NCBI GenBank assembly: GCA_023436495.1
Contig: JAEZIT010000128.1
Span: 1-64,000, forward strand
DNA length: 64,000 bases
Direction: 5' to 3'
From: Acidobacteriota bacterium
GTDB taxonomy: Bacteria > Acidobacteriota > Blastocatellia > Pyrinomonadales > Pyrinomonadaceae
The notes under the pieces were generated by a model, which worked only from the letters and a program-made list of their open reading frames with translations, made no database searches and was not told the DNA's origin. Every line of letters starts with the position of its first letter. Position 1 is the stretch's first letter. Made by a program: the position numbers and the translations under genes. Below, one piece after another: positions 35,882-44,433 of this stretch.

Positions 35882-37687
35882 TCAGTTCTGCACCTTCAGC
35901 AGCCGCTGTTTGCCGGCGATCGCTTCGTTATACGCTCCGCCGGTCACATTGCCGACCTTTATCGCGGCATCGTAGAGTTTGACCGCGTAATCGTCGTTGT
36001 CGTAAAACTCATAAAATTTCGCGAGAGCGACGTACGACAGTGATTCCAGCGCCGGGTCTACCGGCTTGTTCGCGGCACGCTGTTTTGCGGCAATGCGGAT
36101 GACTTCGTCGTAAGAATGTTTTGCCTCGAGCAGCTTTTTGTTCTGCTGTTCGGCGTCATCGATGCTTTCCGCTTCCAGGCTTGCGACGCGGCCGAGGTTA
36201 TACAGCACGCGCGGTTCGTCCGGGTTCTTTTCGAGCAGGTCGCGCAAGCCAGCAGTCGCCTGCGAGTAATTCTTCGCATCGATCGACCTCTGAATCTCGA
36301 GCAGCCGTGTCGTTACGGGATTTTCAGCGATGATAGCCGCGGGCTCCGGATTGGTCTTGCGGGCGTTTCTGGCCGCGAGTGCCCGATTCTTTGCCGCTGC
36401 AAATTGTTCGAGACGGCCGGTTTCCTTCGATGCGTCGAACGTCAGGATCATATCGCGAAGCGACGCGGCGATGTCGAAACCGGAATCTTCCATTCCCTTC
36501 AACTGGTCCGCAAAATAGAACACGAGCACCGCACCTTTTTCGTAATCGTTCGACAGCTGGAGTGCCGTTTCGTCCGCGAGCGATTCTTTGTATCGTTTCA
36601 ATTCCGCGGAGACCGCGGCCTTTTCTTCCGCGGTTTTCGCACGGTCGATCTTTTGACGGGCCTGTTCGGTCGCGATCCTCGAGCGGAGGCTTTCGAGCTG
36701 TTTGGTATCGGCCGCAGCGGCAAGCGACCGCGCGACGGCCCTGTAAATGTCCGGAGAAATGCTGGGATCGGTTTTGCGACGTTCATCCAGTAGGCTCTTG
36801 ACGCCCGAACTTATCGTCGAAATGTCCTTTGCATTATTCAGAACAAGCGGATCGACGACGAACTGCAGAAATGCACGCCGCGCGTCGGAAAAACGCAGGT
36901 CCGTTTCCGGCGGCACGATCAGAAAATAATCGTCGCGGATGTTAAGGAAAGTAATGTTGCCGGCAGGCGCGAGCATTTCCGGTACAATGACGAACCTGCG
37001 GTCGACCTCGCGCGATTCCACGCGTTCCAGCGTCGTCCGTTTACTCTTTTGCGTCTGAGTCTTGGTCCGTTCGATGTATGTCGTTTGCGGGCGGGTATGC
37101 AGATAATTCAGCAACTCACTGACCATGTCGCGAGCCGAAGGCCGCAGCTTTGCGTCGGTCGCCTTTAAATAGGCCTTCTGATAATCGGCGACGTTCGCCC
37201 CGAATGTGGAGCGGCGGTAGAATTCGCGCACGAGCGGCGCAAAATCCAGCACGTCCAGCAGATCGCCCGGCAAGTCCGTCGTGATGACCGGATCGGCAAG
37301 TTCAGGGGCAGGCGTGAGCGAATATGCCATCGAAATGTACGGCGCGACAATTTCGGCGTCCGTTGCCGACGGCCTTCGACGCTTGTAATTATTAACGAAC
37401 ATCGAGATCCGCTGCCGTAGGTCCGCGGGCAGCATCAGAGAATCACTGCGGAGCAGATCGCGGAATTCTTCGCCCTGTTTCGACAGCGGCGTGCGAATGG
37501 CGGGAACTTCTTCGCCCGCGGAATTCGTAGCACGTGCCATCTCCAGCGTCGCAAGCACCGCTATCAGGCGTTTGTCCGGTTCGATCGATACGCCGTAATT
37601 CGACAGATCGAAACCGGCTGGCTGGTTTTGCGAAAAAGCGGGCAGCGCGGAAAACAATACCACTGCCAGTAAAACTAGTTTTTTCAT
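35882..37687 (-). CDS. secreted protein with C-terminal TPR-like region
   Basis: A 601-residue protein with a signal peptide (MKKLVLLAVVLFSALPAFSQ). The first 350 residues match no family I know. The last 150 residues (about 450-595) are helical with repeated features of TPR units (NPDEPRVLYNLGRVASLEAE, LESLSYVALAKFYEFYDNDDYAVKLYDAAIK). A conserved-looking segment RPSATDAEIVAPYISMAY lies near 110. It may sit in the periplasm as a scaffold; this is inferred from the repeats. It is a single minus-strand gene. Confidence 0.75.
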   Translation of the reverse strand: MKKLVLLAVVLFSALPAFSQNQPAGFDLSNYGVSIEPDKRLIAVLATLEMARATNSAGEEVPAIRTPLSKQGEEFRDLLRSDSLMLPADLRQRISMFVNNYKRRRPSATDAEIVAPYISMAYSLTPAPELADPVITTDLPGDLLDVLDFAPLVREFYRRSTFGANVADYQKAYLKATDAKLRPSARDMVSELLNYLHTRPQTTYIERTKTQTQKSKRTTLERVESREVDRRFVIVPEMLAPAGNITFLNIRDDYFLIVPPETDLRFSDARRAFLQFVVDPLVLNNAKDISTISSGVKSLLDERRKTDPSISPDIYRAVARSLAAAADTKQLESLRSRIATEQARQKIDRAKTAEEKAAVSAELKRYKESLADETALQLSNDYEKGAVLVFYFADQLKGMEDSGFDIAASLRDMILTFDASKETGRLEQFAAAKNRALAARNARKTNPEPAAIIAENPVTTRLLEIQRSIDAKNYSQATAGLRDLLEKNPDEPRVLYNLGRVASLEAESIDDAEQQNKKLLEAKHSYDEVIRIAAKQRAANKPVDPALESLSYVALAKFYEFYDNDDYAVKLYDAAIKVGNVTGGAYNEAIAGKQRLLKVQN

Positions 37688-37957
37688 CAGAAGGTAGCGG
37701 CGATAATTTCGCCGGGGCCGCCGGGAAAACAGTCTCTTCCTGCGGATCTTTTATAGGCAAAGAAAACAGGAAACACGAAAAAATCAAAGGAAATAAATGA
37801 AGGGGAAATTTCTCCGCGAAACTCGTTCTCTTTGCCTGAAATAAAGATGAATCGGGCAAAGCGATGGATGCATGCTATTAAATAACAAAAAAGGATAAAG
37901 GAAGTAAAAATCACGTTCCCTTATCCCTCCGGTTATCCTATCCCGATCACCTGCTAC

Positions 37958-38305
37958 TTAGTTGTAGCTGGCAAGAGCGTCTGCCTCGACATCGAACACA
38001 TCGAAAACAGTCAGCAATTTCGTGATTGCCAGCAGGTCCTGGATCTTCTGGGTCAGGTTCAACAGCTTAAGTGTCCCGCCTTCTTTATTTACGGCGGTAA
38101 AACTCGAGACGAGCTCGCCGATGCCGCTCGAATCGATATATCCTACTCCGGCAAGATTCAGCAGGATCTTGGTCTTGCCTTCGCCAAGCAAGCGGCGGAT
38201 CGCGTTACGGAGTGCGACGCTGCCTTCGCCGATCGTCACCTTTCCCTCCAGGTCCAAAACCGTAACATCGCCGGCTTGGCGCTCGGTAATTGTAATATCA
38301 GACAT
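37958..38305 (-). CDS. STAS-domain anti-sigma factor antagonist
   Basis: Start taken at ATG ending at 38305, preceded by a strong GAGGAGAT Shine-Dalgarno; 115 residues. The STAS core is complete, with the phosphorylatable-Ser motif GYIDSSGIGELV near residue 57. It would bind and release the RsbW/SpoIIAB-like kinase encoded just upstream. Its own sigma or response-target gene is not seen here. Confidence 0.92.
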   Translation of the reverse strand: MSDITITERQAGDVTVLDLEGKVTIGEGSVALRNAIRRLLGEGKTKILLNLAGVGYIDSSGIGELVSSFTAVNKEGGTLKLLNLTQKIQDLLAITKLLTVFDVFDVEADALASYN

Positions 38306-38387
38306 TTTTATCTCCTCGAATAGTAAATAAGATTGACAGCAGATTTTAGACCAATCCAACGGGAAAAGTCTATGTAACGAAAACCTT

Positions 38388-38798
38388 TTATTGCTTTTTA
38401 AGCATGCGGACGATCATGCCGCCGCCGGGCGGGTTCGACCATTCGACCTCGTCCATAAATGAACGCATGAAAAGAATTCCCCTGCCGTTCGATTTGAGCA
38501 GGTTTTCGGGATTTGTCGGATCGGGGATCTCGTCAACTTCGAATCCGCTGCCGAAATCGCGTACTGTGATCGCGAAACCACCCGATTCGTGGGAAAACGT
38601 CACTTTGACCTGCTTGTTTTCGTCGAATTTATTGCCGTGTTTGACGGCGTTGGCTACAGATTCGCGCACGGCCAAGTCGATGGCGGAAATAGTATCCTCT
38701 CCAAATCCCCAGCTTTTTGCGATCTTTCCGGCGTTCTGTGCCGCTTCTTCCACAGATTCCAAGCGGCTGGGAAGTGTAAGCTCTTTTGTTTCTGTCAC
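38388..38798 (-). CDS. RsbW/SpoIIAB-like ATP-binding anti-sigma kinase
   Basis: A 136-residue GHKL ATPase. N-box REsVANAVKHGN (around residue 50), G1 RDFGSGFE and G2 KSNGRGILFMRSFMDEVEW are clear. This type phosphorylates a STAS antagonist and sequesters a sigma factor. It is upstream of the STAS gene with an 82-bp gap and probably in the same transcript. No sigma factor gene lies alongside. Confidence 0.9.
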   Translation of the reverse strand: MTETKELTLPSRLESVEEAAQNAGKIAKSWGFGEDTISAIDLAVRESVANAVKHGNKFDENKQVKVTFSHESGGFAITVRDFGSGFEVDEIPDPTNPENLLKSNGRGILFMRSFMDEVEWSNPPGGGMIVRMLKKQ

Positions 38799-38876
38799 GA
38801 TGTTTTCATTGTAAATTAAATGGTCAATATACTTGCTGTCAAGACAAACATCGAATTTTCAAGTTAGAATTGCTAA

Positions 38877-40172
38877 ATGGAGATCCCTTTTTCTTCGCGA
38901 GTCGCCGGAACGGTCCGGTTGCCGGGTGATAAATCCATATCGCATCGCGCCGCCATGTTCGCGGCAATCGCTGACGGTACGACACGTATCAGGAATTTTG
39001 CCACAAGCGTGGATTGCGGTTCGACGTTGGACTGTCTCGAGGCACTCGGTGTTCCGGTCAGCCGGAACGGCACGTCCGTAGAAATACGCGGCGTGGGCAA
39101 AAGGGGCCTCAAGAAGCCCGAAGCACCGCTCGACTGCGGTAACAGCGGCACGACAATGCGGCTGATGGCGGGAATTTTGGCGGGACAGCGATTTGAGAGC
39201 GTGATGACCGGCGACGAATCGCTGCGGAGCCGTCCAATGAAACGCGTGATCGAACCCCTAACGGCAATGGGCGCCCCCATACGTTCGGTCGAAGGCCGCG
39301 CGCCGCTCACGATCAGAGGAAATAATCCATTGACTGCGATCGATCACACGTTAAAGGTCGCATCCGCACAGATAAAATCCTGCGTTTTACTCGCCGGCCT
39401 CAATGCATCCGGCATCACCTCCGTCACGGAGCCCGTCGCCACGCGCGATCATACGGAGCGGATGCTGCGATGGTTCGGCGTCGATGTTCGCGAAGAGCAC
39501 ACTGAGACGGGAAAGATCACATCCGTCAGCGGTGAATCGCTATTGACGGCACGCGATCTTTACGTGCCAGGCGATGTATCGTCCGCGGCATTCTTCGCCG
39601 TTGCGGCCGCATGTCTTCCGAATTCGGACCTAACACTCCTAAATGTAGGGCTTAATCCGACCCGCACCGCCTCGATAGACGTCATTCGGGAATTCGGTGC
39701 AAATATTCGGCTCAGCGATTCCCAGGCGGCGTCAAATGAACCTTCGGGCGATATCCGCATAACGGGAAATTCGAAACTCTCCGGCGGCAAACGGCTCGCA
39801 GGGGACATTATTGCGAACCTTATAGATGAAGTACCGATCCTGGCAGTTTTGGGCACGCAGGCGGACGGCGGGCTGGAGATCCGTGATGCCGCCGAACTTC
39901 GGGTAAAGGAATCAGACCGCATTGCGACCGTCGTCGACAACCTCCGGCGAATGGGGGCGTCCGTAGAAGAATTTCCCGACGGGCTGCGGGTCGAGCGATC
40001 GCGTCTGAGGCCGGCCGCGCTCGATTCATTCGGTGATCATCGCATTGCCATGGCATTTGCGGTGGCGGCCCTGTTTACTGACGGCAAATCCGTCATTCGT
40101 GGAGCGGAGTGTGTGGATGTGTCGTTTCCCGGGTTTTTCGACGTTTTGGGTGAGATCGCCGAGAGGGGATAA
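38877..40172 (+). CDS. aroA: 3-phosphoshikimate 1-carboxyvinyltransferase (EPSP synthase)
   Basis: A 431-residue EPSP synthase with LPGDKSISHRAAMFA near the N-terminus, CGNSGTTMRLMAGILAGQ near residue 90, the PEP/shikimate loop with RSRPMKRVIEPL, then DEVPILAVLGTQADG and RDAAELRVKESDRI. It joins shikimate-3-phosphate and PEP in aromatic amino acid synthesis. The stop is directly followed by the aroK start (40173). The N-terminal segment begins almost at the GDKS motif, usual for this family. Confidence 0.95.
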   Translation: MEIPFSSRVAGTVRLPGDKSISHRAAMFAAIADGTTRIRNFATSVDCGSTLDCLEALGVPVSRNGTSVEIRGVGKRGLKKPEAPLDCGNSGTTMRLMAGILAGQRFESVMTGDESLRSRPMKRVIEPLTAMGAPIRSVEGRAPLTIRGNNPLTAIDHTLKVASAQIKSCVLLAGLNASGITSVTEPVATRDHTERMLRWFGVDVREEHTETGKITSVSGESLLTARDLYVPGDVSSAAFFAVAAACLPNSDLTLLNVGLNPTRTASIDVIREFGANIRLSDSQAASNEPSGDIRITGNSKLSGGKRLAGDIIANLIDEVPILAVLGTQADGGLEIRDAAELRVKESDRIATVVDNLRRMGASVEEFPDGLRVERSRLRPAALDSFGDHRIAMAFAVAALFTDGKSVIRGAECVDVSFPGFFDVLGEIAERG

Positions 40173-40688
40173 ATGGAGACCATTCCGCATATTGCACTTA
40201 CGGGTTTCATGGGTGTCGGCAAATCTAGTGTCGCGCGTCATCTGTCAAATCTTCTCAAATTTCCCAAACTCGACCTGGACACGGCCATCGAAGAGGCAGA
40301 AGCCCGTAAGATTCACGAGATAATTGCGGCCGACGGCATCGATGCGTACAGGCGTATCGAAACCGTGACGCTGCGGCGGATATTGAGTTCCGAGGAAGTG
40401 CGGATCTTGTCGCTTGGCGGCGGCACATGGACGATAGCCGAAAACCGGGAACTGATCCGTTCGCACGGGTTTACGAGCATCTGGCTCGAAGCCAGTTTCG
40501 ATCACTGTTGGAGAAATATTTGCGGTTCGCGAAAGGAACGCCCGCTGGCAAAGGACAAAGAGGCTGCACGCGAGCTATTTATCTCAAGGCAAAAGGATTA
40601 CTGCCTTGCGGACTGGCATTTTGTGATCAAGCCCGGCGACACTTCCTATGATGTCGCACACCGTATATTCGATGAACTAATTCCCTAA
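40173..40688 (+). CDS. aroK: shikimate kinase
   Basis: A 171-residue P-loop kinase. Walker A GFMGVGKSSVARHL, shikimate-site Asp in LDLDTAIEE, and Gly-rich GGGTWT. It phosphorylates shikimate, the step just before AroA. It starts at the base after the aroA stop, in a two-gene unit. Confidence 0.92.
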   Translation: METIPHIALTGFMGVGKSSVARHLSNLLKFPKLDLDTAIEEAEARKIHEIIAADGIDAYRRIETVTLRRILSSEEVRILSLGGGTWTIAENRELIRSHGFTSIWLEASFDHCWRNICGSRKERPLAKDKEAARELFISRQKDYCLADWHFVIKPGDTSYDVAHRIFDELIP

Positions 40689-40858
40689 GCGTTGAAAATA
40701 ATCATTGTAAAATACGCATCGATATAAGAATATTATTTTGACAGATCATAACAAGTCTTCCCGATTTGGAGATTGCGCTGAAATCGACCACCTTGCCGTT
40801 TAAGACCGATCAGCGAACCGGTTCGAAATTAATTTAGTCACAATATCCAGGAGGAAAA

Positions 40859-41341
40859 ATGAAAATCAAATTTCTAACAGTCCTAACTTTGGGCGTGGCC
40901 CTGTTCATTAGTGCGTGCGGCGGAAAAAGCGACGCCGACGTACAAAAGGCCGCTGCTGACAAACTGAGAGCGGATAATGTCGCCGGAGCGACAGTTACTG
41001 TGAAGGACGGCGTTGCGACCCTCACCGGCGAAGTGGCCGATGCGGCGACAAAAACAAAGGCGGAAACGTCAGCGAAGGTTGAAGGTGTTAAATCGGTCGT
41101 GAATAATCTCACGGTCAAGCCGCTTCCGACACCGCCGCCGGCAGCACCCGACCCGATGATCAAAACAGCGATCGAAGATGGATTCAAGAAAGCCGGCTGT
41201 ACCGGAGCGACCGTCGAAGTTATGAACGGCGTCGCAACGCTGCGCGGGACGGTTCCAAAGGGCAAGCTAGGTGAATGCGTCATGGCCGCCAACCAGGCGA
41301 AGCCCAATCGCGTTGACAACCAACTCGCCGAGGCTAAATAA
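40859..41341 (+). CDS. BON-domain lipoprotein
   Basis: A lipoprotein signal with lipobox ISAC (Cys 20), followed by two BON domains (about 25-78, DVQKAAADKL to VVNNLTVK; about 95-158, IKTAIEDGFKKAGC to NRVDNQL). BON proteins often attach to phospholipid at the outer membrane and are linked to osmotic stress. A Shine-Dalgarno AGGAGG precedes the start. The LysM gene follows in 17 bp. Confidence 0.85.
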   Translation: MKIKFLTVLTLGVALFISACGGKSDADVQKAAADKLRADNVAGATVTVKDGVATLTGEVADAATKTKAETSAKVEGVKSVVNNLTVKPLPTPPPAAPDPMIKTAIEDGFKKAGCTGATVEVMNGVATLRGTVPKGKLGECVMAANQAKPNRVDNQLAEAK

Positions 41342-41358
41342 CAAGGAGGATCATTAAA

Positions 41359-41739
41359 ATGTCTGTACAGGAAAAATATCAAACACTCATTGACCTCGCG
41401 AACCAGAACGGAACGAGCGTTTCGCTCAGCGAAGCCGACGGCGTGCTTCATATCGACGGTACTGCCCCGAATGATGCCGCAAAACAACAATTATGGGACG
41501 AATATAACCGTATCGATCCGGACTATCGTTCGGGCGACCTCGTCCTGAACATCACGTCAGCGGGCGGTGCCGCTGGCGGCGGGTCGACCACATACACGGT
41601 CGTCTCCGGCGACAGCTTAAGTAAGATCGGCTCGAAATACGGCGTAAGCTGGCAACAGATCTTCGAAGCAAATCGCGACAAGATCGACGATCCGGACAAG
41701 ATCTTTCCGGGCCAGGAACTGACGATTCCGCAGGGGTAG
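41359..41739 (+). CDS. BON-like and LysM-domain protein (Kbp-like)
   Basis: A 126-residue protein without a signal peptide. The first 70 residues are a BON-like domain (GTSVSLSEADGVLHIDGTAP); a Gly-rich linker leads to a LysM domain (about 78-124, TYTVVSGDSLSKIGSKYGVS and PGQELTIP). This layout resembles the K+-binding protein Kbp (YgaU) of E. coli, which is cytoplasmic. It is in one unit with the BON lipoprotein. Confidence 0.85.
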   Translation: MSVQEKYQTLIDLANQNGTSVSLSEADGVLHIDGTAPNDAAKQQLWDEYNRIDPDYRSGDLVLNITSAGGAAGGGSTTYTVVSGDSLSKIGSKYGVSWQQIFEANRDKIDDPDKIFPGQELTIPQG

Positions 41740-41764
41740 GCTGCAAATTCCGGTTTGATGGGAG

Positions 41765-41796
41765 CGCCCCGGCCGTTTAGCGGTTCGGGGCGTTTT
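41765..41796. terminator. terminator between LysM and arsR genes
   Basis: A GC-rich inverted repeat CGCCCCG...CGGGGCG (41765-41771 with 41786-41792) is followed by TTTT on the plus strand. It lies 26 bp after the LysM stop and directly abuts the end of the convergent ArsR gene, so it may serve both. Confidence 0.75.
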
Positions 41797-42119
41797 CAAT
41801 TTTCGAGATCGTTCTTAAGACGTGTCAGCAGTTCGACCGACGGTGAGGCATATTTATTTATCCAGCGATCATAGATACCGCGAATCGGCGCGACATCCAG
41901 ATAATTCCAGCGGACGCGGCCTTCCTTCTTGGCGATCACCAATCCCGCCCTCTCCAGAACGCCCAGGTGCTGCATCACCGTGCATCTATCGAGTTCGGCA
42001 AACTGTCCGCAAATATCACCAGTCGTTCTCGGCTCGTCCTTCAGCAGGTCAAGGATCTCGCGCCGCCGCTCGTCGGCCAATGCTTTGTAGATCAGATCAT
42101 CGGTTTTTTTCCTTGACAT
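41796..42119 (-). CDS. ArsR-family transcriptional regulator
   Basis: A 107-residue winged-helix repressor with the ArsR core ALADERRREILDLLKDEPRT, DICGQFAELDRCTVMQHLGVLERAGLV and KKEGRVRWNYLD. No metal-binding ELCVCDL motif is visible, so it fits the SdpR/HTH-type ArsR proteins that are paired with SRPBCC partners and do not sense metals. It is divergent from the SRPBCC gene. Its start codon overlaps an operator palindrome and has no Shine-Dalgarno, and TATAGT lies 9-14 nt upstream, which suggests a leaderless mRNA. Confidence 0.9.
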   Translation of the reverse strand: MSRKKTDDLIYKALADERRREILDLLKDEPRTTGDICGQFAELDRCTVMQHLGVLERAGLVIAKKEGRVRWNYLDVAPIRGIYDRWINKYASPSVELLTRLKNDLEN

Positions 42120-42142
42120 GTTATAAAACTATAACATATAAT
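42113..42142 (+). promoter_or_regulatory. consensus promoter with operator palindrome filling the spacer
   Basis: TTGACA at 42113-42118 and TATAAT at 42137-42142 are both perfect consensus hexamers. The 18-bp spacer (42119-42136) is itself an inverted repeat: TGTTATA, AAAC, TATAACA. It should be the ArsR operator, and repressor binding would block both hexamers. Transcription toward the SRPBCC gene would start near 42150, leaving a 5' leader of about 58 nt. Confidence 0.85.
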
Positions 42143-42207
42143 CGGCGCCTTAGTAAATGGGCATAAGCCAATTTCGGCAGATATTTTAGGAATCATACAA
42201 GGAGCCA

Positions 42208-42711
42208 ATGACTATGGAACTAAATTTCAAAGTACAGACAAAGATACTCAAACCCGTGTCCGAAGTGTTCAGTGCGGTGCAAGATCCGCAAAAGCTTAGC
42301 GGATATTTCACGACCGGCGGCGCGAGCGGGCCGCTGAACGAGGGTACGACGGTTTATTGGGCGTTCGCCGATAATCCCGGCGATGAGAAAAACTCGTTCC
42401 CGGTGACAGTCAAGGAAGTCGTTAAGAACGAGAAGATCGTCCTCGGGTGGCAGGGAGCCAAGGACCTGGACACGGTGGTCGAAATGGAGTTTGATAAGGC
42501 CGGCGATTCGGCGACGATCGTTCGAATAAGCGAGACCGGCTGGCGTGAAAATCAGCAGGACCTCGAAAGCTCATACCTGAACTGCATGGGCTGGACGCAG
42601 ATGCTTTGCTGTCTTAAAGCCTTTACGGAATATGACATAAACCTTCGCAAAGGAGCGTTTGAAGGCCTCTACAGCGCGCAGGACAATAAAGGCTCTGCGG
42701 AAGCAGCTTAA
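42208..42711 (+). CDS. SRPBCC/AHSA1-domain protein
   Basis: A 167-residue START-like (SRPBCC) protein: FKVQTKILKPVSEVFSAVQD opening and the pattern W-x-F...EKIVLGWQG, GWRENQQDLESSYLNCMGW. Proteins of this sort bind hydrophobic ligands or Hsp90-like partners. Its gene is divergent from arsR and under the promoter at 42113. The upstream ATG 42208 or the one at 42214 could be used. ArsR and SRPBCC gene pairs are widespread. Confidence 0.85.
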   Translation: MTMELNFKVQTKILKPVSEVFSAVQDPQKLSGYFTTGGASGPLNEGTTVYWAFADNPGDEKNSFPVTVKEVVKNEKIVLGWQGAKDLDTVVEMEFDKAGDSATIVRISETGWRENQQDLESSYLNCMGWTQMLCCLKAFTEYDINLRKGAFEGLYSAQDNKGSAEAA

Positions 42712-42765
42712 GCTGCTGAGGCGCGCTCGCGGCAAGCGGTTATCCGTCCGCCGTGAGCGCGCCTC
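42702..42765. terminator. strong hairpins at the SRPBCC gene end
   Basis: A 16-bp perfect palindrome at 42702-42717 covers the stop codon (42709-42711). Next, GAGGCGCGCTCGCGGC at 42718-42733 pairs with GCCGTGAGCGCGCCTC at 42750-42765 (one mismatch or wobble). No clear T run follows, so it may be a transcript-stabilising or rho-assisted structure. Confidence 0.6.
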
Positions 42766-42809
42766 AAACGTATTAGCAACGTCCGTTGAATTTTGCTACA
42801 TTTCTCTTA

Positions 42810-44387
42810 ATGTCTCTGGAAACGGACTTTGTCGTCATCGGCAGCGGCGTCGCCGGGCTTCGGGCGTCGATCGAGCTTGCCTCCGCCGGTGGAAAGGTGA
42901 CGGTCCTGACCAAGGACAAGGCCAGCGAATCAAATTCCGAATATGCGCAAGGCGGCATCGCAGTCGTGCTTGCCGAAGACGACACCGCTGTCCTCCACGA
43001 AGAAGACACGTTGATTGCGGGTGCCGGCCTCTGTGACGAAGCGGCTGTCGAGATCCTCGTAAGCGAAGGCACGCGTTACATCAAACAGCTTATAGATTGG
43101 GGCACGGAATTCGACCGCGAAGGCGGCAGGCTCGTGTTTACGCAGGAAGCCGCGCATTCGCGGCGGCGCATTCTGCACGCCCACGGCGATTCCACAGGTA
43201 AGGAGATCGTTCGCTCGCTGATCGCTCGTGCGGGAATTGAACGATCGATAAATCTGATGCCGTTCTCGACGACGGAAAACCTGCTCGTCGACGACGGCCG
43301 GTGCGTTGGTGTGCGCTTCCTGGACCCGATCCTGCGAGCACCGCGCGATATTTACGCAAAGGCCGTGATCGTTTGCACGGGCGGAGCCGGCCAGCTTTTT
43401 CAGCACACGACAAATCCGCCGGTCGCGACGGGCGACGGCATGGCAATGGCATACTTTGCCGGGGCCGAGATGGCGGATATGGAGTTCATACAGTTTCATC
43501 CGACGGCACTCAGCCTTGAGGACGCTCCGCGTTTTTTGCTCAGCGAAGCAATGCGCGGCGAAGGCGGAATCTTGCGAAACAAATTCGGTGAGCGATTTAT
43601 GTCGCGATACGATGAACGTCAGGAGTTGGCCCCGCGTGATATTGTCAGCCGGTCGATCGTCGCCGAAATGCGACGGACCGGCACGCGCAACGTTTTCCTC
43701 GATATGACGGCTCTCGATGCCGAATTTCTGAGACACCGGTTCCCGAAGATATACGAAACGTGCCGCCATTTCGGGCTCGACATTACGACTGACCTTTTGC
43801 CGGTTTCGCCGGCCTCGCATTATTGCATGGGCGGTGTTCGGACGGACCTCTGGGGACGCTCGACCGTTCCCGGTTTATATGCCGCCGGCGAGGTTGCATC
43901 CACAGGCGTCCACGGCGCGAATCGGCTTGCGTCAAATTCGCTTCTCGAAGGCCTTGTCTTCGGTGCACGAGCGGGTGAGGCCGCGGCGAAAGACACTGTC
44001 GGCGGTCGCGTACAGAATCGCGGCAGCGGTAACGATCATTCGAGTTCGCGGTCCGATTCGACGATAGCGACCGCTGTTCGAAAGCGTATCAAGCGTGTGA
44101 TGTGGGAACGCGTAGGGATACTTCGCGACCGCGAATCGCTGCGGTCGGCACTTCGCGAATTCGGCCAGATGGCACAGGGAAGCCTCAGCACGTCGTCACG
44201 GAACTTCGTGACGCTTGCCACGCTCGTTGCGACGGCAGCATTGTGGCGCGAAGAGTCGCGTGGCGGGCATTTCCGCACCGATTTCCCGGAACAAAGTGAA
44301 GATTGGCGTGTCCATTCCGTGCAGAGCTCCGATGCGGTGATCCATTCCGCAAAACGAATCAATTTTAATGCCGGCATTGGGGTATAA
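42810..44387 (+). CDS. nadB: L-aspartate oxidase
   Basis: Start taken at ATG 42810 (MSLETDFVVIGSG); a TTG eight codons upstream would add an unlikely tail. The 525-residue flavoprotein has the FAD site VIGSGVAGLRASIELAS, the SEYAQGGIAVVL segment, and the C-terminal FAD region SPASHYCMGGVRTDLWGRS and GANRLASNSLLEGLVFG. It oxidises L-aspartate to iminoaspartate, the first step of NAD synthesis. NadA and NadC are not in this window. Its presence argues against the kynurenine pathway supplying NAD. Confidence 0.93.
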   Translation: MSLETDFVVIGSGVAGLRASIELASAGGKVTVLTKDKASESNSEYAQGGIAVVLAEDDTAVLHEEDTLIAGAGLCDEAAVEILVSEGTRYIKQLIDWGTEFDREGGRLVFTQEAAHSRRRILHAHGDSTGKEIVRSLIARAGIERSINLMPFSTTENLLVDDGRCVGVRFLDPILRAPRDIYAKAVIVCTGGAGQLFQHTTNPPVATGDGMAMAYFAGAEMADMEFIQFHPTALSLEDAPRFLLSEAMRGEGGILRNKFGERFMSRYDERQELAPRDIVSRSIVAEMRRTGTRNVFLDMTALDAEFLRHRFPKIYETCRHFGLDITTDLLPVSPASHYCMGGVRTDLWGRSTVPGLYAAGEVASTGVHGANRLASNSLLEGLVFGARAGEAAAKDTVGGRVQNRGSGNDHSSSRSDSTIATAVRKRIKRVMWERVGILRDRESLRSALREFGQMAQGSLSTSSRNFVTLATLVATAALWREESRGGHFRTDFPEQSEDWRVHSVQSSDAVIHSAKRINFNAGIGV

Positions 44388-44433
44388 TAGATCTAGCCTT
44401 AAATTCACCTCGAAACAAATTTGTCCTTTGTCT

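Noticed and set aside
37688..37957. A 75-codon open frame in the gap
   Set aside because: No start context, odd composition and no motif; the gap is AT-rich and looks like promoter DNA.
40737..40742. TTGACA as a -35 for the BON lipoprotein gene
   Set aside because: No acceptable -10 hexamer lies 16-19 bp downstream.
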